The notes under the pieces are model-generated. The model worked only from the letters and a program-made list of their open reading frames with translations. It was not told the DNA's origin and did not search any database. A program made the translations under genes and the position numbers. Of a stretch of DNA of 64,000 bases, positions 35,242 through 43,424 are shown piece after piece; within the stretch, counting starts at the first letter, position 1; the number at the start of each line of letters is the position of its first letter. The DNA is taken from contig NZ_JAJVKW010000005.1 in the NCBI RefSeq assembly GCF_024198255.1, forward strand, positions 310,001-374,000, in the 5' to 3' direction. This DNA is from Myxococcus guangdongensis. Lineage in GTDB: Bacteria > Myxococcota > Myxococcia > Myxococcales > Myxococcaceae.

Positions 35242-35942
35242 GTCAGCTCCTCCCGTGTCCCCTTGGGGCCTACCGCCGTCCACCGCAGCCCCCGCAGGGG
35301 CATGCCCTCCGTCCGTCCCAGCGCCGCCGTCAGCGAGCCGGGCACGGGCTCCTCCACTTCCAGCTCCAGCCGCCGCCCGTCGAAGTCGAGCGCGCAGCTC
35401 TTCACCATCACGTTGCGCTCCCCGAGCGCGCTGCGGAGCGACGCCTCCGCGCCCACCAGGTCGTCGGCCTGGGCGGACACCAGCAGCCGCTGCTTCGGCG
35501 CCGCGGGCGCCTCGCGGTTGAACAGGTCCAGCACGAACAGCAGCGCCGCCACGAACACCGTGCCCACGCCCGCCAACCCCAGGCTGCCGTGGCCACACGC
35601 CATGCCCAGGCCAATCATCAGGAACAGGATGGCCGCGTCGCGCGGGTCCTTGAGGCCGGAGCGGAAGCGCACGAAGCCGCCCAGGCCCACCAGGCCGAAG
35701 GCCTTGGCCACGCTGTCACCGATGACGGCGGTGATGACCGCCGCCGCCGCGCACAGCAGCACCTGCGCCTGAATCATGTCCGCCTTCGGCAGCGCCCGGC
35801 GCATGATGAGCCGCCAGGGCCGCAGGGACAGCACCGTGCCGATGAGCGCCGCCGCGAGCATCCGCGGCAGCATCACGGTGATGGACAGGCTGTTCAGCTC
35901 CGACTTGGCGCTCTCGAAGAGCGCCGGAATGGAGGCCTCCAT
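35238..35942 (-). CDS. DUF4956 membrane protein
   Basis: A 234-residue protein with about four transmembrane helices in residues 20-150 (ITVMLPRMLAAALIGTVLSL, MIQAQVLLCAAAAVITAVIG, AAILFLMIGLGMACGHGSLG, TVFVAALLFVLDLF) and a soluble C-terminal domain of about 80 residues. The loop KAFGLVGLGGFVRFRSGLKD, with R-F-R-S/T-x-x-K-D, is the recognisable DUF4956 motif, shared with MgtC-like proteins. DUF4956 genes often sit next to VTC-domain genes, as here. The biochemical role is not known; channelling or organising the polyphosphate product is a speculation. Confidence 0.85.
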   Translation of the reverse strand: MEASIPALFESAKSELNSLSITVMLPRMLAAALIGTVLSLRPWRLIMRRALPKADMIQAQVLLCAAAAVITAVIGDSVAKAFGLVGLGGFVRFRSGLKDPRDAAILFLMIGLGMACGHGSLGLAGVGTVFVAALLFVLDLFNREAPAAPKQRLLVSAQADDLVGAEASLRSALGERNVMVKSCALDFDGRRLELEVEEPVPGSLTAALGRTEGMPLRGLRWTAVGPKGTREELT

Positions 35943-35957
35943 GGTGTGTGCGTTCCC

Positions 35958-37673
35958 TCAGAGCTCGACGTGCTGCGTGGGTGCTTCCACCGCCGGGCGA
36001 CTCGCGCGGGCCTGCGGGGTCCGGGTGTCGAGCACCGCCGCGGTGGCGATGACGGCATAGGCGTTGCGAAGCGCGGGCAGCTTCCGGGGCTGGGCCTCCA
36101 GCACGCGCTGGATGAGCACGCGCGCCTCGGGCACCAGCGGCAGGCCCTTGAGCGAGGAGAGCACCGTGGCCGGCCAGCGGTTCGCGTGGGCCACGCGCAG
36201 GCGCCACGCCCGTGGGTCGTTCATCCCGTCCACCGAGTCCAGCGCCTCCTTCGTCTTCGGCGCGCCGCGCTCGCGCAGCGCCCAGGCCTCCTCGGTGGAG
36301 AGCCCCGTCAGCGAGCGCAGCACCAGCTTGGTGGCCTTGTCCGCCAGCGCCTCCCGCAGGCCGCGGGCCACCGGCGTGTCCAGGCCCTGCGTCCCGCGCA
36401 GCACCGCGAGCCTGTCGTGGGGCAACAGCGCCTCGCGCAGCGCGTCCGAGCGGGCGTCGGAGAGCCCCCCCAGGCTGCGGGCCACCTCCGTGTACAGCCC
36501 CCGCTGCATGCCCGCCTCGCGCACCACCCAGGACTCCTCGCCGTCCACGCCGGCGAGGCCCAGCAGCACGTCGCTCAGCTTCCCGTCGCGCACGCCGCGC
36601 TCGCGCAGGCTCCACGCCTGGGGTGAGCTGTCGCCCTTGAGGCCCTGCAGCGCCTCCGCGGGCGCCTGGGCATACAGCCGCTCCCGCAGCATCCCCGCGC
36701 GGGCGCCCCGGAGGCCGGAGATGCTCGACGCCACGTGGGTCGGCGCCAGCGGCGCGAGCACCTCGCGCAGCGTCCACGCGGGCTCGTCATCCAGGCCCTG
36801 GAGGCCGCGCGCCGTGAGGGCGGGGAAGCGCTCCACGAAGTCCAGTCGCCGCTGATGCGCGGCGAGCCCGGGCAGGCCCCCCAGCATCCACACCGCCAGC
36901 GCGGGCTCTCGCGGCTCCACGGTGTCGAGCGCCTGGAAGAAGCGGGCCTCGACGTCCTCCACCTCGACGGGGCCCGAGGCGGGCACCGATGCGGGGGCGG
37001 GGACGATGCGCTGCACGGGCGTGTCACGCCCCTCCAGCCTCGCCACCACCGCGTCGACCAGGCGCTGCTCCAGCACGTGCAGCGGCGCGTCGTTGTTCTC
37101 GATGATGAGCCAGCGCCGCGGGTCCTCCTTCGCCAGCGCGAGGAACGACTCGCGCACGCGCACCGCCAGGCCCGCGCCCACCATGCCCTTGCGGCTGTCG
37201 CCCGCCTCTGACTTGTTCGTCAGCGTCTTGCCCAGCCGCTTGCGCCAGCGGGCCAGGTCCGGGTCCACGTCCACCAGGATGACCAGGTCCGGCCACAGGC
37301 CCTGAGAGGCCAGCTCGCACGCGGGCTTGAGCTCGGACATGGGCAGCCCCCGGCCCCCGCCGCTCAGCGCCAGCTGCGAGTACAGATAACGGTCCGTGAT
37401 GCACACCTCGCCCCGCGACAGCGCGGGCGCCACCACCTCTTCCAGTTGTTGCGCGTCGCGCGCCAGGTTGAGGAAGAACTCCGCGCGCGGTGACATCTCC
37501 AACAGGCGCGCGTCCCGCGTCAGCTCCCGCACGCGCCGGGCCGTGGACGAGCGCAGCTCGCCTCCTTCCCGTGCGTGCGCCACCCGGTAGCCGAGCTTCT
37601 TCAACCTCCCGGCCAACAGGTTGGAGAGCGTCGTCTTGCCGCTGCCGTCAATCCCCTCGAAGTCGATGAACAC
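35958..37673 (-). CDS. Thymidylate-kinase-like domain fused to nine 27-residue helical repeats
   Basis: A 571-residue protein from GTG 37673, five bases after the VTC gene. Residues 1-215 form a P-loop kinase of the dTMP-kinase/PPK2 class: FEGIDGSGKTT at 5-15, ITDRYLYSQLALSGGGRG at 92-109 (DRY motif) and VILVDVDPDLARWRKRLG in the LID region. The dTMP-contacting REPGGT is changed to REGGEL. After a Pro-rich linker (about 220-240), residues about 271-511 are tandem repeats ending L-x-G-L at 294, 321, 348, 376, 404, 431, 458, 484 and 511, with A-W-x-L-R-E in each unit. The family usually has about 210 residues and no repeats. Housekeeping dTMP synthesis is unlikely in this operon. Confidence 0.85.
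   Translation of the reverse strand: MFIDFEGIDGSGKTTLSNLLAGRLKKLGYRVAHAREGGELRSSTARRVRELTRDARLLEMSPRAEFFLNLARDAQQLEEVVAPALSRGEVCITDRYLYSQLALSGGGRGLPMSELKPACELASQGLWPDLVILVDVDPDLARWRKRLGKTLTNKSEAGDSRKGMVGAGLAVRVRESFLALAKEDPRRWLIIENNDAPLHVLEQRLVDAVVARLEGRDTPVQRIVPAPASVPASGPVEVEDVEARFFQALDTVEPREPALAVWMLGGLPGLAAHQRRLDFVERFPALTARGLQGLDDEPAWTLREVLAPLAPTHVASSISGLRGARAGMLRERLYAQAPAEALQGLKGDSSPQAWSLRERGVRDGKLSDVLLGLAGVDGEESWVVREAGMQRGLYTEVARSLGGLSDARSDALREALLPHDRLAVLRGTQGLDTPVARGLREALADKATKLVLRSLTGLSTEEAWALRERGAPKTKEALDSVDGMNDPRAWRLRVAHANRWPATVLSSLKGLPLVPEARVLIQRVLEAQPRKLPALRNAYAVIATAAVLDTRTPQARASRPAVEAPTQHVEL
36141..36863 (-). repeat. Region coding nine 27-residue protein repeats
   Basis: Residues 271-511 of the kinase-like fusion. 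Consensus per unit: a D/S turn, A-W-x-L-R-E, a variable helix, then V-L-x-S-L-x-G-L. Spacing between successive G-L ends is 24, 27, 27, 28, 28, 27, 27, 26 and 27. The DNA copies are well diverged, so the repeats are old and kept by selection on protein structure, probably an alpha-helical solenoid. Confidence 0.85.
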
Positions 37674-37678
37674 GGTGC

Positions 37679-38392
37679 CTATCCCCTCGCGACCCCATCC
37701 ACGGCGAAGGCAGGTGCCCTCGCCATCCCCTCTGCGAACTTGCTGTACGTCGGCGCGCCGCCCGGATTGAGCGACGACAGCCAATCGGGCAGCTCCTCCC
37801 CCAGGTGCTTCACCTCCACCACCACGCGGCCCTCGCGGAAGAAGGGCGGCTCCAGCCGCTCGCTCGTCAGCGCAAGCTGGGACATGGCCAGCTCCGGGGC
37901 AACGTGGTGGTAGCCGATGTCCCGGTCCACCGTCACCCGCCACGCCTGCGACGCCTGATACACGTGGCGCTGGTACGTCACCGCGAGCACCGGCTGCAGG
38001 CTGCCGCCGGCGATGAGCGGCAACAGCCGCGCGCCGCCCCGGAGCACGCGGCCCAGCTCCGAGCGTGGCACCCAGACGCGCCGCTTCTGCGTGAGGCCAT
38101 GGCGCTCGCGCTTCACCTCCAGCACCACGCGCTCCACGCCCCCCGCGCCCACGTCCGGCGAGTACTCCTTCGTGCGGACCTTGAGGCAGTCCTCCGGCGT
38201 GCGCAGCGCGCGCGACGCCAACGGACAGCCCGGTCGGTCGAAGTAGACGGAGACGATGCGCGTGGGCGCCGGCACCTGTCCCTCCAACTCCCGCGTCAGG
38301 CGCGCGCACAGCGCGAGCGCCGTCTCCTCCTCCAGCACCAGCTTGAACTCACGCCGGAGCCTGGTCACTTCCCCCTCGGCGAACGAGAGCAT
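37679..38392 (-). CDS. VTC-domain protein (polyphosphate polymerase family)
   Basis: A 237-residue protein of the VTC (vacuolar transporter chaperone) fold, the triphosphate-tunnel fold that in yeast Vtc4 makes polyphosphate from ATP. The tunnel residues are kept in order: RREFKLVLEE, SVYFDRPG, KVRTKEYSPD, VLEVKRERHGLTQKRR, VTYQRHVYQ, WRVTVDRDIG, VVVEVKHLGEELP and YSKFAEG. There are no SPX or membrane domains, so it should be cytoplasmic and may rely on the DUF4956 partner. Activity is inferred from the family. It is the second gene of the operon, 15 bases after the porin gene. Confidence 0.9.
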   Translation of the reverse strand: MLSFAEGEVTRLRREFKLVLEEETALALCARLTRELEGQVPAPTRIVSVYFDRPGCPLASRALRTPEDCLKVRTKEYSPDVGAGGVERVVLEVKRERHGLTQKRRVWVPRSELGRVLRGGARLLPLIAGGSLQPVLAVTYQRHVYQASQAWRVTVDRDIGYHHVAPELAMSQLALTSERLEPPFFREGRVVVEVKHLGEELPDWLSSLNPGGAPTYSKFAEGMARAPAFAVDGVARG

Positions 38393-38407
38393 GGCGTGTC
38401 TCCGTGA

Positions 38408-39730
38408 TTAGAAGCGGGTGGCGAGCTGCAGCGAGTACTCGAGGCCCGGTGCCTCGTCCCCCGGCCGCAGCGCGCGCTCCACCTGGAACTGCCCCCGGAA
38501 CCGACTCCCCAACAACAGGTTGAGACCCCCGAGCAACGAGTGGCCTCGCCCCTCCACATTCCCCCGCAGTTGCAGACCCTCCGCGCCCACCACCGGCTGC
38601 AGCGCCCACTCCGTCGTCACCGGGAGCGTCCAGCTCGCCAGCAGCAGCTGCGCGGTGAACGGCCCCACCGGCAGCCGGCCCGTGACGGCCTCGCCCTTCA
38701 CGTTGAAGCCGCCGAACCGCAGCTCCGCGTCGGCCGCCACCGCGTGCCTGCGCGCGCGGTCCAGCGCCTCCGCCACGTACGTGCTGAAGCCCAGGGTGAG
38801 CATCTTCTTGAGGGGACGCACGGTGATGCGCCCGGCCAGGTCCTCCTTGGTGCGCGCGCCCAGCTCGTCGCGCGAGCCCTGGAACGCGCCCGCGGAGATG
38901 CGCAAATCCCACAGGCCCTTCAGGCGCACCTCGCCCATGAAGCCCAGCCGCCGTCCGCCCAGCTCGTGCACGTCCCCCAGGTAGTCCTCCACCAGTCCGC
39001 GCCCCTGGATGGGCAGGCTCCACGCGCCCTCCAGCCGACGCTGCAGGAAGGGCGACTTGAACTGGCCGCCATAGAGGCGGAAGCGCTTGTTGTCGTCGGA
39101 CAGCCGCACGAACGCGTCCTTGAGTATCGTCGAGTCGGCCAGGTCCGCGCTCACCTCGGCCTCGAGGTTGGGCAGCGACGTCGCCACGCCCACGCGCGCC
39201 GAGTTGATGCTCAGCGTGCGCGCGAACTTCTCGCGCTCGTCCGCGCTGGCCTGCGCATAGACACGGCCGAACACGCGCACCGTCTGGATTTCGTCGTCCG
39301 GCGTGTCGTCCAGCGCGGTGGAGTCCTCGCCGATGGAGTCCTCCTGCTGCGCGCCCGGCTTGCGCTTCTTTTTCTTCTTCTTCGCGGCCGCCGCGGCCTC
39401 GGCGGGCTCCACCGTGGGCGCCGCGCTCGTCGTCGGCGTCGGGCGCACGGCGTCGCCGGCATCTCCGGGTTGGATGCGGGGCGGCAGCGCCTGTGCCAGC
39501 GCGCCCTCCGTCAGGCTCGGCGTGGACTCGAGCGGCTCGGAGCCCTCGGGCGGGCCTGAGTCCACGGGCTCCACGCCATCCACCACGCCGCCAGAGAGCG
39601 CATCCACCGAGGCGGCGGAACCGGAGGCCTCGGCCCCCTCGGATGCCGGGGTCGCCCACGCCGGTCCACCCACGAGGACCGCGACGAGGAGACCCCGCCT
39701 CCCCAGCTCATCCCACCGACACCCGCCCAT
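38408..39730 (-). CDS. Phosphate-selective-porin-like outer membrane protein
   Basis: A 440-residue exported protein, first gene of the VTC operon. A signal sequence (RRGLLVAVLVGGPAWA, about 11-26) leads into a disordered acidic/Pro-rich region with a Lys run (KKKKKKRKPG near 117-126). The barrel starts near 150 (VRVFGRVYAQASADEREKFA) and has the OprO/OprP layout: AEVSADLADSTILKDAFVRL, FRLYGGQFKSPFLQRRLEGA, and a final strand ending in Phe (LQLATRF). OprP and OprO take up phosphate and polyphosphate in Pseudomonas. Ion selectivity here is inferred. The ATG at 39730 has a GGGGAGG site. Confidence 0.8.
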   Translation of the reverse strand: MGGCRWDELGRRGLLVAVLVGGPAWATPASEGAEASGSAASVDALSGGVVDGVEPVDSGPPEGSEPLESTPSLTEGALAQALPPRIQPGDAGDAVRPTPTTSAAPTVEPAEAAAAAKKKKKKRKPGAQQEDSIGEDSTALDDTPDDEIQTVRVFGRVYAQASADEREKFARTLSINSARVGVATSLPNLEAEVSADLADSTILKDAFVRLSDDNKRFRLYGGQFKSPFLQRRLEGAWSLPIQGRGLVEDYLGDVHELGGRRLGFMGEVRLKGLWDLRISAGAFQGSRDELGARTKEDLAGRITVRPLKKMLTLGFSTYVAEALDRARRHAVAADAELRFGGFNVKGEAVTGRLPVGPFTAQLLLASWTLPVTTEWALQPVVGAEGLQLRGNVEGRGHSLLGGLNLLLGSRFRGQFQVERALRPGDEAPGLEYSLQLATRF

Positions 39731-39766
39731 GTCCCCGCCTCCCCGTCGCAGCCGGCAGAGCGCTTG

Positions 39767-39782
39767 TGCAACAGCGGTGCCC
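39767..39782 (-). promoter_or_regulatory. Sigma-54 promoter candidate for the VTC operon
   Basis: Minus strand reads GGGCACC-GCTG-TTGCA. The GG and GC of the -24 and -12 elements are exactly ten bases apart, and GGCAC-N5-TTGCA is a near-consensus match. The transcript would start near 39756, leaving about 26 bases before the porin ATG, with the ribosome site in between. Confidence 0.6.
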
Positions 39783-39927
39783 GATTCGACAACGTCGGGT
39801 GGCGGACGGCGGTGGACGACGCAAGCCCGTCAGAGGGCCCGGAAACGTCGTGACGCGGGCGTTACGGAGCCCTCGGTGGGAACGAAAGTTCCACTTCGTG
39901 GGCACCCACCCCTGTACGAATGTCGAT

Positions 39928-39953
39928 CAACCGGTGGAAGGAGTTACCGGTTG
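39928..39953. terminator. Hairpin over the stop codon of the 39944 gene
   Basis: CAACCGGT (39928-39935) and ACCGGTTG (39946-39953) form a perfect 8-bp stem with a 10-base loop. The minus-strand stop codon (39946-39944) falls inside it. It probably ends transcription before the VTC operon promoter region. Confidence 0.5.
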
Positions 39954-40606
39954 GACGCCGCATCCGGCGCCGGTGCGGTGGCGCTGGCCGCTTCAGCGGT
40001 GGCGCCGGCCGCGTCAGTGGAAGCGGATGCCTCCACCGGTGGGGTGATGGCCGGCGGAGCGTCGACGTCGGATGGCTCGGTGGGCGCAGGCGTACCCCGC
40101 AGGCGCTTGAGCGCGCCCCTCACCCCCAGCGCGAGCACCAGGCCCGAGCCGCCGATGACCAGCGCCCAGCTCAGGCCGCGGGGCAGGGGCGTGGAGGCCA
40201 CGGTGATGAAGCCCGTGAGGACCTTGAGGCGCGTGTTCTGGTAGCGGACCTCCAGCTCGTAGAGGCCCGGCTCGTCGAACTCCAGCTGCGTGTGCCAGTT
40301 GACGCCGTCGTGCGTGAGCGTGCGCGTCAGCTGTGAGGGCGAGTCCTTCAGGTGCAGCGTCAGCGTCAGCGGTCCGGTGAACTCCGCGCCCTGGAAGGCG
40401 CCCACGTGCAGGGACAGCATCGCGGGCTCGCCCTCGCGGGGCAGGGCGGGGTGAAGCGTACCCTGCAGCCGCTCCTCGGCGTCCGCCCAGCGCAGCTCCA
40501 GCACGTCACCGCGTCGCTCGGTGCGGAGTTGATCCGCACCCGGAGTGGCCGCGACCGCACCCGTCGTGAGCAGGCAGGCAATCAACGCGCCAGTCGATCT
40601 CCACAC
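39944..40606 (-). CDS. Exported single-pass membrane protein
   Basis: A 220-residue protein. I take the GTG at 40606 (reads WRSTGALIACLLTTG after the start) because an AAAGG ribosome site lies just upstream and a signal peptide begins immediately; an ATG at 40675 would run through the divergent promoter. The signal peptide is followed by a beta-rich domain of about 110 residues (LTLTLHLKDSPSQLTRTLTH, GLYELEVRYQNTRLKVLTGF), a transmembrane helix (LSWALVIGGSGLVLALGV) and an Ala/Pro/Thr-rich tail. This is the TIGR03503/von Willebrand-accessory-like pattern of envelope proteins, but no family is certain. Divergent from the kinase at 40698. Confidence 0.65.
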   Translation of the reverse strand: MWRSTGALIACLLTTGAVAATPGADQLRTERRGDVLELRWADAEERLQGTLHPALPREGEPAMLSLHVGAFQGAEFTGPLTLTLHLKDSPSQLTRTLTHDGVNWHTQLEFDEPGLYELEVRYQNTRLKVLTGFITVASTPLPRGLSWALVIGGSGLVLALGVRGALKRLRGTPAPTEPSDVDAPPAITPPVEASASTDAAGATAEAASATAPAPDAASNR

Positions 40607-40615
40607 ATGCCACCT

Positions 40616-40644
40616 TTGCCTCGGCGACCGCTGTCCTCTAGGAT
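40616..40644 (+). promoter_or_regulatory. Sigma-70 promoter candidate for the kinase at 40698
   Basis: TTGCCT (40616-40621), exactly 17 bases, TAGGAT (40639-40644). The start codon follows 54 bases later. This is one of the best promoter matches in the window. Confidence 0.55.
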
Positions 40645-40697
40645 GCCGAGCCCTGACGCATTCCACCTGAGCCAACTCCCCCGGCCAGAGACCCGGG

Positions 40698-43022
40698 ATG
40701 AACCCTCAATCATTCGGGAAATATCAGCTCCTGAAGAAGCTTGCCACCGGCGGCATGGCCGAGGTGTGGCTTGCGCGCCAGACGGGCATCGAGGGGTTCC
40801 ACAAGAACCTCGTCGTCAAGCGCATCCTCCCGCACCTGGCGGAGGACCGTGAGTTCGTGGAGATGTTCCGGAACGAGGCGCTCATCGCGGCGCGCTTCAA
40901 CCATCCGAACATCGCCCAGGTCTACGAGTTCGGCGAGGCGAACGGCACCTACTACATCGCCATGGAGTTCATCCACGGCGAGGACCTGGGCCGGGTCATG
41001 CGCAAGGCGGCCAGCGCGGGGCAGTGGATCGCCCGGCCCCTGGCCATCCGCATCGTCGCCGCGGCGTGCGAGGGCCTGCACTACGCGCACAGCCGCACGG
41101 ACGACGCGGGCCGGCCGCTTCGCGTGGTGCACCGGGACATCTCGCCGCAGAACATCCTCATCAGCTTCGACGGTTCGGTGAAGCTGGTGGACTTCGGCAT
41201 CGCCAAGGCGGCGGATCAGGCGTCGCTCACCAAGTCGGGCGCCATCAAGGGCAAGTTCGCGTACATGGCGCCGGAGCAGGCGGCCGGAAAGCCCCTGGAC
41301 GGGCGCGCGGACATCTTCGCCATCGGCCTGGTGCTCTACGAGCTGCTCACCGGCGTGCGACCCCTGAAGCGGGACTCGGAGCTGGCCACGCTCCAGGCCG
41401 CCATGGAGTGCGCCATCCAGCCGCCGTCGCAGGTGGCGGACGTGCCGGAGGAGATGGACCCGGTGGTGATGCGGGCCGTCGCCAAGAGCTCGGATGACCG
41501 CTACCGGGACGCACGCCAGTTCCAGACGGCGCTCGAGGAGATCCTCGTCGGCCAGCGCTGGGTGGCCGGCTCGGTGCAGATCTCCGAGCTGATGGAGACG
41601 CTCTTCGCGGACCGGCTGTCCGATGAGCGGGCCCAGGGCCAGGTGGTGCTGGCGGACGAGGAGTCTGGCGGCTCCGCGCCGCCGCCCCCGCCGCAGCAGG
41701 AGCGGGGCCGGGGACGCGCGTCGTCGGACATGAGCTGGGACGCGCCTCCGGGCGAGTCGTCGTCTCCGCGCGAGCGGGGCCGCTCCGCGCCGCCCCGCGC
41801 CTCGCCGCCGCCTCCCGCGCGCCGCACGGGCGCGGTGCCGCAGCCGGTGGTGGAGGAGGACCCGGGCGAGTGGGATGCGCCGTCCGGCGTGATGGAGGTG
41901 CCGCCCCAGCGCCGCCGGGGCGGGACGTCGGACTCGACGCGCCGTCCGAGCAGCGCCAACGTGACGCAGGTGGCCCGCACCAGCTCGCGCTCGGACCTGC
42001 GCGGCGCCACGACGAATCCGGGAGAGCCCTCCGAGCCCGCGCCGCCTCCTCCGCGCCGCTCCATGACGCGCGCCGCGCCAGCGGTGGACGTGGAGCCGCC
42101 CGCGCCGCGCCGCTCGCGCACCTCCGCGTCGTTGGACCTGGACGAGCGCACGCGGATGGAGGACGAGGACGACGACGAGCGGACCATGCTGCCGCCGCCG
42201 GAGCCCTCGCCGCCGCCGCGCCGTCGCACGGGGATGCAGTCGCAGGTGTCCGTGCCGGAGGCCCCGGCGCGTCGGCGCACCTCCAGTCGCGCGGAGATGC
42301 CCTCGCCGCCGCCCCCGTCACGCTCCCGCGCCTCGCTCGCCTCCGCGCCCGCGGTGCGGGAAGAGGACGACGTGGACCGGGCGCTGGCGAAGGACGCGCG
42401 CCGGCACGCGGGTCAGCCGCTGGCCAAGCGCAACATCGCCATGCTGGGCTTCATCGTGGGCATGCTCGGGGTGGTGGCCGTCTTCCACAAGCCCATCCTC
42501 GCGGTGCTCAGCGCCACGGCGTCGGACGGGCAGGGCGTGAAGCTCACCGTCAACACCAACGAGCGGGTGAAGGTGTCCGTGCGGCACACGGAGCGCTGCG
42601 GCAGCTCGCAGCCCGTCACCGAGCTGGGCCTGACGCCGCTGACGATGGTGTCGGGCGCGCACCTGCAGGACACGCTCATCCTGGAGAACGAGCAGCAGGG
42701 CATCTTCACCGAGGACACGGACACGCTGGCCTTCGGCGTGCCGGGCGAGTCCAAGGTGCTCACCCAGGAGTTCCGACGGGGCTCGCTGCAGCTGCTCCTC
42801 AAGCCGGAGACGGTGCGCGGCATCACCGTGCGCCGCCGGGGCCAGGACGTGGGCCTGTACCAGGGCGGCGGCGGCAAGGGCTTGAAGATCGACCTGATGG
42901 AGGGCAAGCACAAGCTCGAGCTCATCGGCGGGCCGCTCAAGGAGCCGTTCATCTTCGAGGTCGACATCAAGCCGAACTCGGTCCTGAAGGACACGCAGGA
43001 CCTGTCGGCCTTCATCGGGTAG
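40698..43022 (+). CDS. Membrane-anchored Ser/Thr protein kinase
   Basis: A 774-residue kinase from ATG 40698 (MNPQSFGKYQ). The ATP-binding Lys is at 41, HRDISPQN at 145-152 and DFG near 166; the catalytic loop has Ser in place of the Lys of HRDLKPxN. The kinase domain ends near 285. A 290-residue Pro/Arg/Ser-rich linker with repeated R-R-(S/T)-x motifs follows and contains many possible phosphosites. A transmembrane helix at about 582-600 (MLGFIVGMLGVVAVF) leads to a C-terminal beta domain (VKLTVNTNERVKVSVRHTER) of PEGA-like character. The signal it senses is unknown. Divergent from a small membrane protein gene. Confidence 0.92.
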   Translation: MNPQSFGKYQLLKKLATGGMAEVWLARQTGIEGFHKNLVVKRILPHLAEDREFVEMFRNEALIAARFNHPNIAQVYEFGEANGTYYIAMEFIHGEDLGRVMRKAASAGQWIARPLAIRIVAAACEGLHYAHSRTDDAGRPLRVVHRDISPQNILISFDGSVKLVDFGIAKAADQASLTKSGAIKGKFAYMAPEQAAGKPLDGRADIFAIGLVLYELLTGVRPLKRDSELATLQAAMECAIQPPSQVADVPEEMDPVVMRAVAKSSDDRYRDARQFQTALEEILVGQRWVAGSVQISELMETLFADRLSDERAQGQVVLADEESGGSAPPPPPQQERGRGRASSDMSWDAPPGESSSPRERGRSAPPRASPPPPARRTGAVPQPVVEEDPGEWDAPSGVMEVPPQRRRGGTSDSTRRPSSANVTQVARTSSRSDLRGATTNPGEPSEPAPPPPRRSMTRAAPAVDVEPPAPRRSRTSASLDLDERTRMEDEDDDERTMLPPPEPSPPPRRRTGMQSQVSVPEAPARRRTSSRAEMPSPPPPSRSRASLASAPAVREEDDVDRALAKDARRHAGQPLAKRNIAMLGFIVGMLGVVAVFHKPILAVLSATASDGQGVKLTVNTNERVKVSVRHTERCGSSQPVTELGLTPLTMVSGAHLQDTLILENEQQGIFTEDTDTLAFGVPGESKVLTQEFRRGSLQLLLKPETVRGITVRRRGQDVGLYQGGGGKGLKIDLMEGKHKLELIGGPLKEPFIFEVDIKPNSVLKDTQDLSAFIG

Positions 43023-43024
43023 CC

Positions 43025-43052
43025 GCTCGCGCGCGGCACGTCGCCCGCGAGC
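43025..43052. terminator. Hairpin between convergent kinase and rhodanese genes
   Basis: GCTCGCG (43025-43031) and CGCGAGC (43046-43052) form a 7-bp stem with a 14-base loop, directly after the kinase stop and before the end of the convergent rhodanese gene. Confidence 0.4.
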
Positions 43053-43073
43053 ACCTCCGCGTCTCCTCGGTCT

Positions 43074-43406
43074 TCAGTAGCGCGGCAGGGAGGAATCGAC
43101 CTGGAGCGAGTACAGGTCGATGCCCCCGCGCAGCGACACCGCCTCCAGTCCGCGCGACAGCAGGTACGCGGTGCCATCCAGGCTGCGCACGCCGTGGTGG
43201 CAGTAGACGACGACGGGGCGGCCTCGCAGCGCCTCCAGCTCCTCGGCGCGCTCGTCGAGCTCCGGCAGCGGGATGAGCACGGAGTCGGGGAGCGCCACGT
43301 ACTCGTGCTCGTGCGGGAAGCGCACGTCCAGCAGGGCGGGGCGAGTCTCGGCGGGGCCTTCGAGGAGCTGGGCGAGGCGGGCGGGGGTGATTTCGGGGAT
43401 GGGCAT
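43074..43406 (-). CDS. Single-domain rhodanese
   Basis: A 110-residue rhodanese. The persulfide Cys is in VVVYCHHGVRSLDGTAYLLS (C-x-H-G-x-R loop). Other family landmarks are ALLDVRFPHEHEYVALPDSV. It transfers sulfane sulfur to a thiophilic acceptor. It sits 18 bases downstream of the rhodanese-MoeB gene on the same strand, so a role in sulfur supply for molybdopterin or thiamine-type sulfur carriers is likely. Confidence 0.88.
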   Translation of the reverse strand: MPIPEITPARLAQLLEGPAETRPALLDVRFPHEHEYVALPDSVLIPLPELDERAEELEALRGRPVVVYCHHGVRSLDGTAYLLSRGLEAVSLRGGIDLYSLQVDSSLPRY

Positions 43407-43424
43407 GGCGGTGCGTGGAGGATG

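Noticed and set aside
32629..35772. A 1047-residue open frame on the plus strand
   Set aside because: It is antisense to the phosphatase, lipoprotein and DUF4956 genes, is Arg/His/Ala-rich in the way of GC-rich shadow frames, and has no domain.
35958..37673. Naming this gene tmk
   Set aside because: The substrate motif is altered, the protein is more than twice the normal size, and the operon is not a nucleotide one.
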